NCBI RefSeq assembly: GCF_001625365.1
Contig: NZ_LJJF01000001.1
Span: 1,922,001 to 1,986,000, forward strand
Direction: 5' to 3'
DNA: 64,000 nt
Origin: Streptomyces sp. MJM8645
GTDB lineage: Bacteria; Actinomycetota; Actinomycetes; Streptomycetales; Streptomycetaceae
Positions within the stretch are counted from its first letter, which is position 1. The number at the start of each line of letters is the position of its first letter. The notes under the pieces are model-generated. The model saw only the letters and a list, made by a program, of their open reading frames with translations, was not told the origin of the DNA and did not search any database. The translations under genes and the position numbers were made by a program. This document shows positions 1-10,939 of this stretch, in pieces.

Positions 1-3000
1 GCGTGCGCCTTGGAGACGCCCGCGGCGACCGTGCCGACGCCGACCTCGGAGACCAGCTTCACGTGGATGCGGGCGGCCGGGTTGGCGTTCTTGAGGTCGT
101 GGATGAGCTGCGCCAGGTCCTCGATCGAGTAGATGTCGTGGTGCGGCGGCGGCGAGATCAGGCCGACACCCGGGGTGGAGTGCCGGGTCTTGGCGACCCA
201 CGGGTAGACCTTGTGGCCGGGCAGCTGGCCGCCCTCGCCGGGCTTGGCGCCCTGGGCCATCTTGATCTGGATGTCGTCGGCGTTGACCAGGTACTCGGAG
301 GTGACGCCGAAGCGGCCGGAGGCGACCTGCTTGATGGCCGAGCGGCGCTGCGGGTCGTACAGGCGGTCCGGGTCCTCGCCGCCCTCGCCGGTGTTGGACT
401 TGCCGCCGAGGCGGTTCATCGCGATGGCGAGGGTCTCGTGCGCCTCCAGGGAGATGGAGCCGTACGACATGGCGCCGGTGGAGAAGCGCTTGACGATCTC
501 GGAGACGGACTCGACCTCCTCGACCGGGATCGGGGTCCGGCCGAGGGCGTCCAGCTGGAACAGGCCGCGCAGCGTCATCAGGCGGGTGGACTGCTCGTTC
601 ACCCGGTCCGTGTACTGCTTGAAGATGTCGTACCGGCGGTTGCGGGTGGAGTGCTGGAGCCGGAAGACGGTGTCCGGGTCGAACAGGTGCGGCTCGCCCT
701 CGCGGCGCCACTGGTACTCGCCGCCGATCTCCAGCGCGCGGTGCGCGGCCGGGATGCCGGAGGCCGGGTAGGCCTTGGCGTGGCGGGCGGCGGTCTCCTT
801 GGCGATCTCCTCCAGGCCGATGCCGCCGAGCTTGGTGGTGGTGCCGGCGAAGTAGCCGTCGACCAGCTCCTGGGAGAGGCCGATGGCCTCGAAGACCTGG
901 GCGCCGCGGTAGGAGGCGACGGTCGAGATGCCCATCTTTGACATGACCTTGAGCACGCCCTTGCCGAGCGCCTTGATCAGGTTCTTGATGGCCTTCTCGG
1001 CCTCGACGCCCTGGATGAAGACCTTCTGGGCGACGAGGTCCTCGACGGACTCCATGGCCAGGTACGGGTTGACGGCGCCGGCACCGTAGCCGATCAGCAG
1101 CGCGACATGGTGCACCTCGCGGACGTCGCCGGCCTCGACCAGCAGCGACACCTGGGTGCGCTGCTTGGTGCGGATGAGGTGGTGGTGGATCGCGGAGGTG
1201 AGCAGCAGCGAGGGGATCGGGGCGTGCTCGGCGTCGGAGTGCCGGTCGGAGAGCACGACGATCCGGGCGCCGTCGGCGATCGCGGCGTCGGCCTCGGCGG
1301 CGATCTCGGCCAGCCGGGCGGCCAGGCCCTGGCCGCCGGCGGCGACCTTGTAGAGGCCGGAGAGCGTGACGGCCTTGAGGCCGGGCTGGTCGCCGTCGTG
1401 GTTGATGTGGACGAGCTTGGCCAGCTCGTCGTTGTCGATCACCGGGAAGGTGATGCCGACCGAGCGGCAGGCGGCGGCCTCGGCGGCCAGCAGGTTGCCC
1501 TCGGGGCCGAGGTTGCTGAGCAGCGAGGTGACGAGCTCCTCGCGGATGGCGTCCAGCGGCGGGTTGGTGACCTGCGCGAAGAGCTGAACGAAGTAGTCGA
1601 ACAGCAGGCGCGGCTTCTCGCTGAGCGCGGCGATCGGCGAGTCGGTGCCCATCGAGCCGAGCGCCTCGCCGCCGGTCTTGGCCATCGGCGCGAGGATGAC
1701 CCGCAGCTCCTCCTCGGTGTAGCCGAAGGTCTGCTGGCGGCGGGTGACCGAGGCGTGGGTGTGGAAGATGTGCTCGCGCTCGGGCAGCTTGGCGAGCTGG
1801 ATCTGCCCGGCGCCGACCCACTCCGCGTAGGGGTGCTCGGCGGCGAGGGAGGACTTGATCTCCTCGTCCCCGACGATGCGGCCCTCGGCGGTGTCGACGA
1901 GGAACATCCGGCCGGGCTGCAGCCGGCCCTTCTTGACGACCTTCTCCTGGTCGATGTCGAGCACGCCGACCTCGGAGGAGAGGACGACCAGGCCGTCCTC
2001 GGTGATCCAGTAGCGGGCCGGGCGCAGGCCGTTGCGGTCGAGCACGGCGCCGATCTGGGTGCCGTCGGTGAAGGTGACGCAGGCCGGGCCGTCCCAGGGC
2101 TCCATCAGGTTGGAGTGGTACTGGTAGAAGGCGCGGCGGGCCGGGTCCATGGTGGCGTGGTTCTCCCACGCCTCCGGGATCATCATCAGCACCGAGTGCG
2201 GCAGCGAGCGGCCGCCGAGGTGGAGCAGCTCCAGGACCTCGTCGAAGGAGGCGGAGTCGGAGTGGTCCGGGGTGCAGACCGGGAAGATCCGCTCCAGGCC
2301 GCGGCCGTTGCGGTTGGCGGGGATGAGGTCGGTGGCGAGCTGGGACTCGCGGGCGCTCATCCAGTTGCGGTTGCCCTTGACCGTGTTGATCTCGCCGTTG
2401 TGGGCGACGAACCGGTACGGGTGGGCGAGCGGCCAGCTCGGGAAGGTGTTGGTGGAGAAGCGCGAGTGCACCAGGCCGACGGCGGAGGCGTAGGAGCGGT
2501 CCGACAGGTCGGGGAAGAAGGGCTCCAGCTGGCCGGTGGTCAGCATGCCCTTGTAGACGATGGTGCGCGCGGACAGCGACGGGAAGTAGACCCCGACCTC
2601 GCGCTCGGAGCGCTTGCGGACGACGAAGGCGGTCCGGTCGAGCTCGATCCCGGCCAGGCCGTCCTTGGCGAGGAAGAGCTGCCGGAAGCGCGGCATGACG
2701 CTGCGGGCGGTGGCGCCGAGCAGGTCCGGGGTGACGGGGACGTCGCGCCAGCCGAGGACGGTCACGTCCTCCTCGGCCGCGATGGCCTCGATCCGGGCGA
2801 CGGCGTCCGCGTCGGCGGCGTCCTCGTCGGGCAGGAAGGCGATGCCGACCGCGTAGGAGCCGGCGGCGGGGAGCTCGAAGTCGACCTTGCCGCGCAGGAA
2901 GGCGTCCGGGATCTGGGTGAGGATGCCGGCGCCGTCACCGGAGTCCGGCTCGGCGCCGGTGGCGCCGCGGTGCTCCAGGTTGCGCAGGACGGTCAGCGCC

Positions 3001-3188
3001 TGTTCGACGATGGTGTGGTCGGCGATGCCGGTCAGCGTGGCGACGAAACCGACGCCGCAGGCGTCGTGCTCGTTTCGCGGGTCGTACAGGCCCTGAGCGG
3101 TAGGTCGCGCATCCGGAACGAGCGCGTACGGCTGGCGGGCTGCGCCGGCCTGGGGCTCGTTGGCGGAGTGCATGGATGCAGGCAGCAT
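1..3188 (-). CDS. gltB: glutamate synthase large subunit, N-terminal 1062 residues (runs off left edge)
   Basis: The large (alpha) subunit of NADPH-dependent GOGAT converts glutamine and 2-oxoglutarate to two glutamates in the cytoplasm. Translation from the ATG at 3188 reaches [16 protein letters not shown]; Cys44 in that motif is the expected N-terminal nucleophile of the class II glutaminase domain, exposed by removing a short propeptide. The reading frame stays open to base 1, where it encodes GVSKAHA, part of the FMN/synthase domain, so roughly the last third of a ~1500-residue protein is missing. A GGGAG site lies 5 bases upstream of 3188; ATG 3173 is an alternative start in the same frame. 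gltD would be expected beyond the left edge. A possible GlnR half-site lies upstream. Confidence 0.97.
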   Translation of the reverse strand, partial: MLPASMHSANEPQAGAARQPYALVPDARPTAQGLYDPRNEHDACGVGFVATLTGIADHTIVEQALTVLRNLEHRGATGAEPDSGDGAGILTQIPDAFLRGKVDFELPAAGSYAVGIAFLPDEDAADADAVARIEAIAAEEDVTVLGWRDVPVTPDLLGATARSVMPRFRQLFLAKDGLAGIELDRTAFVVRKRSEREVGVYFPSLSARTIVYKGMLTTGQLEPFFPDLSDRSYASAVGLVHSRFSTNTFPSWPLAHPYRFVAHNGEINTVKGNRNWMSARESQLATDLIPANRNGRGLERIFPVCTPDHSDSASFDEVLELLHLGGRSLPHSVLMMIPEAWENHATMDPARRAFYQYHSNLMEPWDGPACVTFTDGTQIGAVLDRNGLRPARYWITEDGLVVLSSEVGVLDIDQEKVVKKGRLQPGRMFLVDTAEGRIVGDEEIKSSLAAEHPYAEWVGAGQIQLAKLPEREHIFHTHASVTRRQQTFGYTEEELRVILAPMAKTGGEALGSMGTDSPIAALSEKPRLLFDYFVQLFAQVTNPPLDAIREELVTSLLSNLGPEGNLLAAEAAACRSVGITFPVIDNDELAKLVHINHDGDQPGLKAVTLSGLYKVAAGGQGLAARLAEIAAEADAAIADGARIVVLSDRHSDAEHAPIPSLLLTSAIHHHLIRTKQRTQVSLLVEAGDVREVHHVALLIGYGAGAVNPYLAMESVEDLVAQKVFIQGVEAEKAIKNLIKALGKGVLKVMSKMGISTVASYRGAQVFEAIGLSQELVDGYFAGTTTKLGGIGLEEIAKETAARHAKAYPASGIPAAHRALEIGGEYQWRREGEPHLFDPDTVFRLQHSTRNRRYDIFKQYTDRVNEQSTRLMTLRGLFQLDALGRTPIPVEEVESVSEIVKRFSTGAMSYGSISLEAHETLAIAMNRLGGKSNTGEGGEDPDRLYDPQRRSAIKQVASGRFGVTSEYLVNADDIQIKMAQGAKPGEGGQLPGHKVYPWVAKTRHSTPGVGLISPPPHHDIYSIEDLAQLIHDLKNANPAARIHVKLVSEVGVGTVAAGVSKAH

Positions 3189-3613
3189 CGGCTCTCCCGT
3201 CGTCGTCTTTCGGCTGTGTGGTGCAAGGAGGGACGACGTTGGCCCTGATGCGATTTCGTGCAAGTTACATGATGCCCAAGATCCCGGGAAGTGGAATATC
3301 TCGTCCACATGGCGGACTGATCCGCAGGTCAAGGGGGGAATGAGAGGACGCGCCACAATGCGCGTCCCCTCGATTGTGCCCGGCGGTCGGCCGCCTGAAA
3401 CAGGGGCGAAACCCGATCGCCACACAGGACGATCAAGGACGCCTGTGAATCGATCCCGAGGGCTCACCCACGGATGCGAATCCTCGGCCCCGAGGCCCGG
3501 ATGGTGAGACTAGGCCAGGCACCGCCCGGCGGCCGTGTGCGGAACGTCACGCACTACCTGGCATAGTCATGCACTCCTCCGGGTCGTCACACACCCCGGC
3601 CGAACGAGTGCAC
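3189..3613. other. gltB leader and intergenic region
   Basis: This 425-bp stretch holds the 5' leader of gltB and the downstream region of the VIT1-like gene, which is on the same strand. The part next to gltB (about 3240-3310) is less GC-rich than its surroundings and contains the GlnR-like half-site listed separately. I see no convincing coding frame, RNA gene or clear terminator in the rest. Confidence 0.6.
3253..3268 (-). promoter_or_regulatory. candidate GlnR half-site upstream of gltB
   Basis: Read toward gltB the site is GTAAC-6 nt-GAAAT. This matches the actinobacterial GlnR a/b box (gTnAC-n6-GaAAc) except for the last base. It lies 65-80 bp upstream of the gltB start, a plausible place for nitrogen control. 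Only one a/b pair is seen; the second pair of a full operator is not recognisable, so the call is tentative. Confidence 0.35.
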
Positions 3614-4351
3614 CTAGCCGACGTGCCCGCCGATCAGCCACCCCAGCAGGTACGTCACCCCGGCCGCCGCCCCGCCCAGCACCAGCTGCCGCAGCCCGCT
3701 GAACCACCAGCTGCGCGCCGTCACCCGGGCCACCACCGCGCCGCACAGGAACAGCCCCACCACCGACAGCAGCAGCGCCGGCAGCAGCGAGGTCGCCCCC
3801 AGCAGGTACGGCAGCAGCGGCAGCAGCGCGCCCACCGCGAAGCAGACGAAGGACGACCCGGCGGCCACCCACGGTGACGGCAGGTCGTTCGGGTCGATGC
3901 CCAGTTCCTCCCTGGCGTGGATCTCCAGGGCCTGGTCCGGGTTGGCGGACAGCTGCCGGGCCACCTCGTGGGCGAGGTCCGGCTCCACCCCGCGGGCCAT
4001 GTACAGCTGTGCCAGCTCGGCCAGCTCGCCGTGCGGGTTGCGGCTCAGCTCCAGCCGCTCGGCCTCGATCTCGGCCTGCACCAGCTCGGCCTGCGAGGCC
4101 ACCGAGGTGTACTCCCCCGCCGCCATCGAGCAGGCGCCGGCCACCAGCCCGGCGAGCCCGGTCAGCACCACCGTGCCGCTGGACGCCGCGCCGCCGACCA
4201 CGCCGGTCATCAGCGCGAAGTTGGAGACCAGGCCGTCCATCGCCCCGAACACGGCGGGCCGCAGCCAGCCTCCGTTCACGTCCCGGTGGTGCCCGGCAGC
4301 GGGTATGCGGGGGTGGTGCCCGGCCTCGGGCTCCAGGGTGGTCGCGCTCAC
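3614..4351 (-). CDS. VIT1/CCC1-family transporter
   Basis: A 245-residue membrane protein of the VIT1/CCC1 family, which moves Fe(II) or Mn(II) across membranes. The hallmark first segment AVFGAMDGLVSNFALMTGV is followed by a helix with AGACSMAAGEYTSV, a charged Glu-rich cytoplasmic loop (ELVQAEIEAERLELSRNP) that in the family binds metal, and three further hydrophobic segments at the C-terminus. I chose GTG 4351 because GGAGGGG lies 7-8 bases upstream; the frame is open further to 4462 but that extension is Arg-rich and unlike the family. It stands alone between gltB and lgt. Metal specificity cannot be read from sequence. Confidence 0.9.
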   Translation of the reverse strand: MSATTLEPEAGHHPRIPAAGHHRDVNGGWLRPAVFGAMDGLVSNFALMTGVVGGAASSGTVVLTGLAGLVAGACSMAAGEYTSVASQAELVQAEIEAERLELSRNPHGELAELAQLYMARGVEPDLAHEVARQLSANPDQALEIHAREELGIDPNDLPSPWVAAGSSFVCFAVGALLPLLPYLLGATSLLPALLLSVVGLFLCGAVVARVTARSWWFSGLRQLVLGGAAAGVTYLLGWLIGGHVG

Positions 4352-4496
4352 GGCAGTTCCCCTCCGTTCGATTCGTCTGCCCCGACCGTAGACCGTCTGA
4401 CCTGCGCATTTCCAGCAAAGTAAGGCTGTCCGAACAGCGCTTCGGCCGCCCTGCGCGAGCATCGCGCGGGCGGCCGAAGCGGGGGGAACTCCCAGG

Positions 4497-5588
4497 TCAG
4501 GTCAGGTTCTTGGCATTCTTGTCGGCGCTCTCGACGGCTTCGGGGGCTGCCTCCGCGTCCGCCTTTTCGTCCGCGGACTGGGACAGTTCGGCGGTCTCAC
4601 CGGCCCCGGCGACCTTCTCGGACGGCGCGGGCTTCCCGGCGGCCTTCTCCGCTGAGGAGGCCTTGCCCGCCTTCTCAGCCTTGCCGGACCCCGCAGCCTT
4701 GCCGGCCTTCTCGGACACTGCCGCCTTGTCGGACGGGCCCTGCGCCTCGCCCTCCTCGTCGGCCAGCGGGTCGATGCTCGCCGGGTCCTCCCGGCCGGGC
4801 CGCTTCTTGCCGACGACCACCAGGTAGACCACGGCGCCGATGAACACCACGATCGACGTCCAGTCGTTCAGCCGCAGGCCGAAGTAGACGTGCGCCTCGT
4901 CGATCCGCAGCCACTCGGTCCAGAACCGGCCCACCGTGTACGCGGCCACGTACAGCGCGAAGGCCCGGCCGTGCCCCAGCTTGAAGCGGCGGTCGGCCCA
5001 GATGACCAGCAGCGCGACCCCGACGCACCAGATCGACTCGTACAGGAAGGTCGGGTGGTAGACGCCCTTGACGACCTCGCCGCCCGGCAGCTTCTTGTCG
5101 ATCTCCAGGCCCCACGGCAGCGTGGTCGGCCGGCCGTACAGCTCCTGGTTGAAGTAGTTGCCCCAGCGGCCCATCGCCTGCGCGAGCGCGATGCCCGGCG
5201 CGATGGCGTCCGCGTACGCGGGCAGCGGCACGCCCCGGCGGCGGCAGCCGATCCAGGCCCCGACCGCGCCGAGCGCGACGGCGCCCCAGATGCCGAGGCC
5301 GCCCTCCCAGATCTTGAAGGCGTTCCAGGGGTTCTTGCCGGCCCCGAAGTACAGCTGGTGGTCGGTGATCACGTGGTACAGCCGGCCGCCGACCAGGCCG
5401 AAGGGCACGGCCCAGACGGCGATGTCGCCGACCGTGTGCTTGGCACCGCCCCGGGCGACCCAGCGCTTGCTGCCGAGCCAGACGGCTACGACGACACCGA
5501 GGATGATGCAGAAGGCGTAGGCGCGCAGCGGGATCGGTCCGAGGTGCAGGACGCCCCGCGACGGGCTGGGAATGTAGGCGATATCCAT
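4497..5588 (-). CDS. lgt: prolipoprotein diacylglyceryl transferase
   Basis: Lgt transfers diacylglycerol from phosphatidylglycerol to the lipobox cysteine of prolipoproteins in the cytoplasmic membrane. The 363-residue product starts MDIAYIPSPSRGVLHLGPIP and has the usual seven membrane segments. The signature region GRWGNYFNQELYG is at residues 140-152, and GGRLYHVITDH at about 67-77. After the last helix (near residue 275) there is a long hydrophilic Lys/Ala/Glu-rich tail of about 85 residues of low complexity; such tails are common in actinobacterial Lgt and are dispensable for the fold. The upstream ribosome site is weak. It follows the DsbA-like and MauE-like genes, an envelope-maturation cluster. 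Confidence 0.95.
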   Translation of the reverse strand: MDIAYIPSPSRGVLHLGPIPLRAYAFCIILGVVVAVWLGSKRWVARGGAKHTVGDIAVWAVPFGLVGGRLYHVITDHQLYFGAGKNPWNAFKIWEGGLGIWGAVALGAVGAWIGCRRRGVPLPAYADAIAPGIALAQAMGRWGNYFNQELYGRPTTLPWGLEIDKKLPGGEVVKGVYHPTFLYESIWCVGVALLVIWADRRFKLGHGRAFALYVAAYTVGRFWTEWLRIDEAHVYFGLRLNDWTSIVVFIGAVVYLVVVGKKRPGREDPASIDPLADEEGEAQGPSDKAAVSEKAGKAAGSGKAEKAGKASSAEKAAGKPAPSEKVAGAGETAELSQSADEKADAEAAPEAVESADKNAKNLT

Positions 5589-5731
5589 GGCGGTTCCGAC
5601 GCTACAGGGTCTGCGGCCCCCGCTGGGCACCCCCGGGGTCACAGATACCGAACAACGGGCACCGGGAACGGCGCCGCCGCCCCCTCCGGACGGGGAGGAG
5701 GCGGCGGCGGTCACCCGGCGGTGTGCGGGGC

Positions 5732-6595
5732 TCAACCTGCGGTCGGCGACGGGTTGTTGGCCTCCGAGGCGGTGCTGGTGGGCGCCGGGGTCTGCCCGTT
5801 GGAGCCCGCGGTGCCCAGCTGCTTGCCCTGGTTGGCGGCGTCGACCCACTTCACCAGGTTCGCCGGGGTGATCTCCTCGGCGCCGTTCTTGGGGTAGACC
5901 GGCTGGCCGTTGAGCAGCACGGTCGGGGTGGACTTGTAGCTGGACTTGTCGAAGTCCTGCTGCACGGATGACACCCATCCGCCGTACTTGTTGTCGTTGA
6001 CGCAGGCCTCGAAAGCGGGCGTGTCGAGGCCGTTGACCTGCTTGGCGAGGTTGATCAGGACGGCCTTGTCGCCGAAGGCGTCGCTGGTCTCGTCCGGCTG
6101 GTTGCGGTACAGCACGTCGTGGAAGTCCCGGAAGTGCCCGGCGTCCTGGGCGCAGGCCAGCGCGTTGGCGCCGGCCTTGGAGCCCTTGCCCGGGACGGCC
6201 CGGTCGATGAACGACACGATGTGGTAGTTGGTGTAGATCTTGCCGGCGTCTTCCAACTGGTCGACGGTCGAGGAGAACTCGCGCTCGAAGATCCCGCAGG
6301 CCGGGCAGCGCGGGTCCTCGTAGACGGTGAGGACGGCCGGGGCGTTGGCCGAGCCGGCCGGGATGACCAGGTTCTTGTCGCCGATCGTCCCGGCGGGGGC
6401 GGCGACCGGGGTCTCCGGCTTGGAGCGCTGGTTCTGCACCACGACGCCGGTGACCACGGCGGCGGCGATCACCACGAGCACCGCGCCGCCCACCAACAGC
6501 TTCTTCCTGCGCTTGGACGTGGCCTCGTCGGCCGCCCGCTGCTCCAGCATCCGCTCGCGGGCGGTGCGCTTGCCTTCTCGGTTCTTCTCGCTCAT
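5732..6595 (-). CDS. membrane-anchored DsbA-like thiol:disulfide oxidoreductase
   Basis: A 287-residue protein with a basic cytoplasmic N-terminus, one membrane anchor (about residues 33-54) and an extracytoplasmic thioredoxin fold of the DsbA/Thioredoxin_4 type. The redox motif CPAC is at residues 97-100 after VYEDPR, and the cis-proline region reads STPTVLLNG. A further cysteine pair (ALAC, FEACVND) lies in the helical insert. The C-terminal 35 residues are Ser/Thr/Pro-rich. Inferred role: oxidising or isomerising disulfides in exported proteins. The MauE-like gene just upstream probably recycles or supports it. ATG 6595 was chosen; an upstream in-frame GTG exists without a better ribosome site. 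Confidence 0.88.
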   Translation of the reverse strand: MSEKNREGKRTARERMLEQRAADEATSKRRKKLLVGGAVLVVIAAAVVTGVVVQNQRSKPETPVAAPAGTIGDKNLVIPAGSANAPAVLTVYEDPRCPACGIFEREFSSTVDQLEDAGKIYTNYHIVSFIDRAVPGKGSKAGANALACAQDAGHFRDFHDVLYRNQPDETSDAFGDKAVLINLAKQVNGLDTPAFEACVNDNKYGGWVSSVQQDFDKSSYKSTPTVLLNGQPVYPKNGAEEITPANLVKWVDAANQGKQLGTAGSNGQTPAPTSTASEANNPSPTAG

Positions 6596-6663
6596 TGCCT
6601 TGACATCCACAATCGGGGAGGGCCTTCGTGGGGTGGGGTGGGGGTGCGGCGGGGGCCGGCCGG

Positions 6664-7182
6664 TCAGCTCGCCAGCCAGCCGTCCGCCGAGAGCCTGGTG
6701 CGGGGCCGCCACAGCAGCCACCCGGCCAGCAGGAGGAACCCGGTGTCGCGCAGGATCTCCTGGAGGTACTCGGTCTGCGAGGCGTCGACGTGCCCGCCGC
6801 CGCCGAAGCAGCCGCAGTCGATCGAGATGCCGCGCGCCCAGGCGGCGGCGATCCCGGCGATGAAGGTGAGCAGCAGCAGCGCGGAGACGCCGGCGACGAT
6901 CCGGACGCCGAGGCCGATCACCAGCAGCAGGGCGAGCGCCAGCTCCAGGAAGGGCAGGGCGTAGCCGACCGGCTTGACCAGGCCCTCGGGCAGGATCTCG
7001 TAGGCGCGGACGGCCTGGGCGGCCTCCGCCGGGTCGGCGATCTTGGCCAGGCCGGCCCAGCCCCAGACCACCGCGAGGCCGAGCCGGACGACGGTGCCCA
7101 GCCACGGACTCCAGGCCGGCACCGGCCGCCGGGCGGGCGGCGCGGGCGCCGGGTCACCGGGCTGCGCTGCCGGGCCGGCCAT
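6664..7182 (-). CDS. MauE/DoxX-like membrane protein
   Basis: A 172-residue protein with four predicted membrane segments. The pattern GLAKIADPAEAAQAVRAYEILP near the N-terminus and the DCGCFG motif after the third helix are typical of the MauE branch of the DoxX-like superfamily. MauE homologues are linked to disulfide formation in methylamine dehydrogenase and, in actinobacteria, are commonly paired with a membrane thioredoxin, as here. The CxC in DCGCFG could carry electrons. ATG 7182 has GAGGGG 8 bases upstream; a start at 7212 would add ten residues without a ribosome site. It is co-directional with the DsbA-like gene, 68 bp away. Confidence 0.82.
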   Translation of the reverse strand: MAGPAAQPGDPAPAPPARRPVPAWSPWLGTVVRLGLAVVWGWAGLAKIADPAEAAQAVRAYEILPEGLVKPVGYALPFLELALALLLVIGLGVRIVAGVSALLLLTFIAGIAAAWARGISIDCGCFGGGGHVDASQTEYLQEILRDTGFLLLAGWLLWRPRTRLSADGWLAS

Positions 7183-7347
7183 CAGGGAACCCCCCTCGGG
7201 AAACTCGTTCACTTCCTGATGAACCGTAAGGGATGAAGGGCGGTTCCTCCATATTCAGGAATTAAGCCGGATGGGTGACGTCTGGTGATGGTGTGTCCGA
7301 ATCCGGCGAACGTCCGTTCAAGGGCGGACGGCCGGGCGGGCGGCCGC

Positions 7348-7436
7348 GCGGACGGCCGTGGTCGATCAGGTCGGCGCGGCCCTCAGGAGCGGCAGCCGGG
7401 CGGACGGCCGGGGTCGAACAGGTCGGCGCGGCCCTC
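7348..7436. repeat. 37-bp direct repeat overlapping the 3' end of a small gene
   Basis: Bases 7348-7384 and 7400-7436 are near-identical 37-bp copies (two mismatches) with a period of 52. The second copy codes for the end of the small exported protein (7383-7631), so the repeat duplicates the sequence for its C-terminal GRADL region just past the stop codon. This looks like local slippage duplication. Confidence 0.8.
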
Positions 7437-7631
7437 GTGGTGCGGGTGGGCGGCCCGTTCGGCAGCGTCCCAGCGGGCCGCCTCGGCGCAGGCGTACGCG
7501 TCCCGCACGGCCCGCTCGGCACCGCGCCTGGCCAGCGCCTGCCCCACCTCGGTGTGCGCGCCGACGGCGGCGCCGAGCGCCAGCGCGGCGGCGGCCGCCC
7601 GCAGCAGAACGGCCCGATGGAGACCCGGCAC
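7383..7631 (-). CDS. small exported or membrane-anchored protein, unknown function
   Basis: An 82-residue product starting MPGLHRAVLLRAAAAALALG: a basic start followed by one hydrophobic Ala/Leu segment resembling a signal anchor. The rest is hydrophilic, Arg/Ala/His-rich, with two cysteines. GTG 7631 was chosen because AAGGAG lies 8 bases upstream, the best ribosome site in this interval; the frame is open to 7694. I recognise no family. It sits between trpA and the MauE-like gene in the same orientation, so it may belong to the trp or the envelope redox transcript. Its 3' end is duplicated downstream. Confidence 0.55.
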   Translation of the reverse strand: MPGLHRAVLLRAAAAALALGAAVGAHTEVGQALARRGAERAVRDAYACAEAARWDAAERAAHPHHEGRADLFDPGRPPGCRS

Positions 7632-7798
7632 CGGCTCACTCCTTCGCTCGCTCGGCAACCCCCGTGCACCTCGTTCGTGCACTCGTCCCTCCACTCAACG
7701 CCGGTCAACCCCGGCTGATGCGTGTGCCCGCCGCTGTTCACCCGTTCGGGGCCGCGCGAGCGCCGCCGCCCGGCGAGCCGGGCGCACGCAAACGCGAC

Positions 7799-7827
7799 GG
7801 CCCGCCACCCACGAAGGGCGACGGGCC
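7799..7827 (-). terminator. likely trpA terminator hairpin
   Basis: Arms of 12 bases (7799-7810 and 7816-7827) pair around a 5-base loop, with two positions that become G-U pairs in the minus-strand RNA. The hairpin begins 15 bases after the trpA stop codon. Confidence 0.6.
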
Positions 7828-7842
7828 ATCAGGACGTACGGG

Positions 7843-8652
7843 TCAGCGCCGGCGGACGCCCGCCGCCAGCTCGCCGGCCAGGGCGCGCACCGCGTCCAGC
7901 GCGGCCGCCTCGTCGTCACCGGCCTCCAGGATCCGCTTCACGAACGCGGAGCCCACGATCACGCCGTCGGCGAAGCCCGCCACCTCCGCGGCCTGCGCGG
8001 GGGTGGAGACGCCGAGGCCGACGCAGACCGGCAGGTCGGTGGTGGCCCGGGTGCGGGCGACCAGGTCCTCGGCGAGCGAGCCGACCTGGGCGCGGGTCCC
8101 GGTCACGCCCATCACGGCGGCCGCGTAGACGAAGCCGCTGCCGGCCGCGGTGACCTCGGCCAGGCGCGGGTCCTTGCTGCTGGGGGCGACCACGAACACG
8201 GTGTCCAGCCCGTGCTCGTCCGCCGCCTTGCGCCACTCCTCGGACTCCTCCACCGGCAGGTCCGGCAGGATGCAGCCGGCGCCGCCCGCGGCGGCGAGGT
8301 CGGCGGCGAAGCGCGCGGTGCCGTAGCGGTCGACCGGGTTCCAGTACGTCATCACCAGCACCGCCGCCTCGGGGTGCGCGGTGGCGACCTCCTGGACGGT
8401 GCGCAGCACGTCCTTGATCCGCACGCCGCCGCGCAGCGCGATGTCGTCGGCGGTCTGGATGACGGCGCCGTCCAGCACCGGGTCGGAGTGCGGCAGGCCG
8501 ACCTCGACGATGTCGCAGCCGCCCTCGATCAGCGCGTTGATCGCCCGGATGCCGCCGTCGACGGTCGGGAAGCCGCCCGGCAGGTAGCCGATCAGCGCGG
8601 CGCGGTCCTCGGCCTTGGCGGCCGCCAGGATGCCACTGAGCTTCGATGCCAT
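7843..8652 (-). CDS. trpA: tryptophan synthase alpha subunit
   Basis: TrpA cleaves indole-3-glycerol phosphate to indole, which is channelled to TrpB. The 269-residue TIM barrel shows the family landmarks: AALIGYLPGGFPTVDGG near the N-terminus, VEVGLPHSDPVLDG with the catalytic-region acidic residue, the ILPDLPVEESEEW loop, and the phosphate-binding GVSTPAQAAEV and ADGVIVGSA segments. ATG 8652 lies 2 bases after the trpB stop and is well spaced from GGGGG; a GTG at 8658 overlapping the trpB stop (GTGA) is an alternative. Translation is probably coupled to trpB. Confidence 0.96.
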   Translation of the reverse strand: MASKLSGILAAAKAEDRAALIGYLPGGFPTVDGGIRAINALIEGGCDIVEVGLPHSDPVLDGAVIQTADDIALRGGVRIKDVLRTVQEVATAHPEAAVLVMTYWNPVDRYGTARFAADLAAAGGAGCILPDLPVEESEEWRKAADEHGLDTVFVVAPSSKDPRLAEVTAAGSGFVYAAAVMGVTGTRAQVGSLAEDLVARTRATTDLPVCVGLGVSTPAQAAEVAGFADGVIVGSAFVKRILEAGDDEAAALDAVRALAGELAAGVRRR

Positions 8653-8654
8653 GG

Positions 8655-9926
<1,272 letters not shown>

Positions 9927-9973
9927 GGTGGAGTCCTTTGGAAGATGACGACAGGGACGTCTCGTGGCTGGGC

Positions 9974-10123
9974 TCAGCCGGATGTCCGTCGCCATCGGCG
10001 GCCCGGCACCTGCCCGGGCTCGCAGCCGATCACGTAGCGCACCCGCCGCCCCAGCACCCGGCGTGCGGGCGCGCGGCAGCCGCGCGGGCGGCAACCGGGG
10101 GCGAGGCGGGTGGCGATCTTCAT
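9974..10123 (-). CDS. trpM: TrpM small basic protein
   Basis: A 49-residue Arg-rich peptide, [20 protein letters not shown]..., ending WRRTSG. The [13 protein letters not shown] core followed by [15 protein letters not shown] matches my recollection of the streptomycete trpM product encoded between trpC and trpB. In S. coelicolor trpM is reported to influence tryptophan metabolism and development; its biochemistry is unclear. The ATG lies 9 bases after the trpC stop. Four cysteines in a short basic protein suggest metal or nucleic-acid binding, but this is inference. It is short and easily missed by automatic gene calling. Confidence 0.85.
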   Translation of the reverse strand: MKIATRLAPGCRPRGCRAPARRVLGRRVRYVIGCEPGQVPGRRWRRTSG

Positions 10124-10132
10124 GTCGGCGGG

Positions 10133-10939
10133 TCAGTCCTTGTGCCGGACGGCGGGGTGGGCGCCGGCCGCGACCAGGTCGGCGACCGCGGCGCGCGGGT
10201 CCTTGCCGGTCACCAGGGACTCGCCGACCAGGACGGCGTCGGCGCCCAGGTTGGCGTAGGAGATCACGTCCAGCGGGCCGCGCACGCCGGACTCGGCGAT
10301 CTTGACGACGCTGTCCGGGATGGCGTGGACGACGTTGCCGAAGGTGTTGCGGTCCACCTCAAGGGTCTTGAGGTTGCGGGCGTTGACGCCGATGATCCGC
10401 GCCCCGGCGTCCACCGCGCGCTTGATCTCCTCCTCGTCGTGCACCTCGACCAGCGGGGTGAGGCCGATCGACTCGGCCCGCTCGATCAGCGACACCAGGG
10501 CCGACTGGTCGAGGGCGGCGACGATCAGCAGCGCGAGGTCGGCGCCGTGCGCGCGGGCCTCCCACAGCTGGTAGGCGGTGACGATGAAGTCCTTGCGCAG
10601 CAGCGGGGTGTCCACCGCCGCGCGGACGGCGTCCAGGTCGGCCAGCGAGCCGCCGAAGCGGCGCTGCTCGGTGAGCACGCTGATCGCGGCGGCGCCGCCG
10701 GCCGCGTAGTCGCTCGCCAGGGCGGCCGGGTCGGCGATCGCGGCCAGGGCACCCTTGGAGGGGCTGGAGCGCTTCACCTCGCAGATCACCCGGACCCCGT
10801 CGCCCTTGAGCGCGGCGACGCCGTCCTTGGCCTCGGGGGCCTTGGCGGCGAGTTCCTTCAGCTGGTCCAGGGAGACCCGGGCCTGCCGTTCGGCGAGGTC
10901 CTCGCGGACCCCCTCGATGATCGTGTCGAGCACACTCAT
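10133..10939 (-). CDS. trpC: indole-3-glycerol phosphate synthase
   Basis: TrpC closes the indole ring on CdRP to give indole-3-glycerol phosphate. The 268-residue barrel carries [13 protein letters not shown] (catalytic Lys and phosphate binding), [39 protein letters not shown] and [10 protein letters not shown], all in the usual order. ATG 10939 has GAGG 7 bases upstream; an in-frame GTG at 10945 is less likely. It is first in the trpC-M-B-A group, separated by a 347-bp leader from the DUF2752 gene. Confidence 0.96.
   Translation of the reverse strand: MSVLDTIIEGVREDLAERQARVSLDQLKELAAKAPEAKDGVAALKGDGVRVICEVKRSSPSKGALAAIADPAALASDYAAGGAAAISVLTEQRRFGGSLADLDAVRAAVDTPLLRKDFIVTAYQLWEARAHGADLALLIVAALDQSALVSLIERAESIGLTPLVEVHDEEEIKRAVDAGARIIGVNARNLKTLEVDRNTFGNVVHAIPDSVVKIAESGVRGPLDVISYANLGADAVLVGESLVTGKDPRAAVADLVAAGAHPAVRHKD

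Noticed and set aside
1107-3248. 713-codon plus-strand frame antisense to gltB
   Set aside because: Composition is Gly/Val/Asp/Leu-rich with no domain; it mirrors the codon bias of gltB on the other strand, a common artefact at this GC content.
7262-7741. 159-codon minus-strand frame between trpA and the MauE-like gene
   Set aside because: Its product is Pro/Arg-rich without conserved features, while the frame used for the 7383-7631 gene has a strong ribosome site and a membrane segment.
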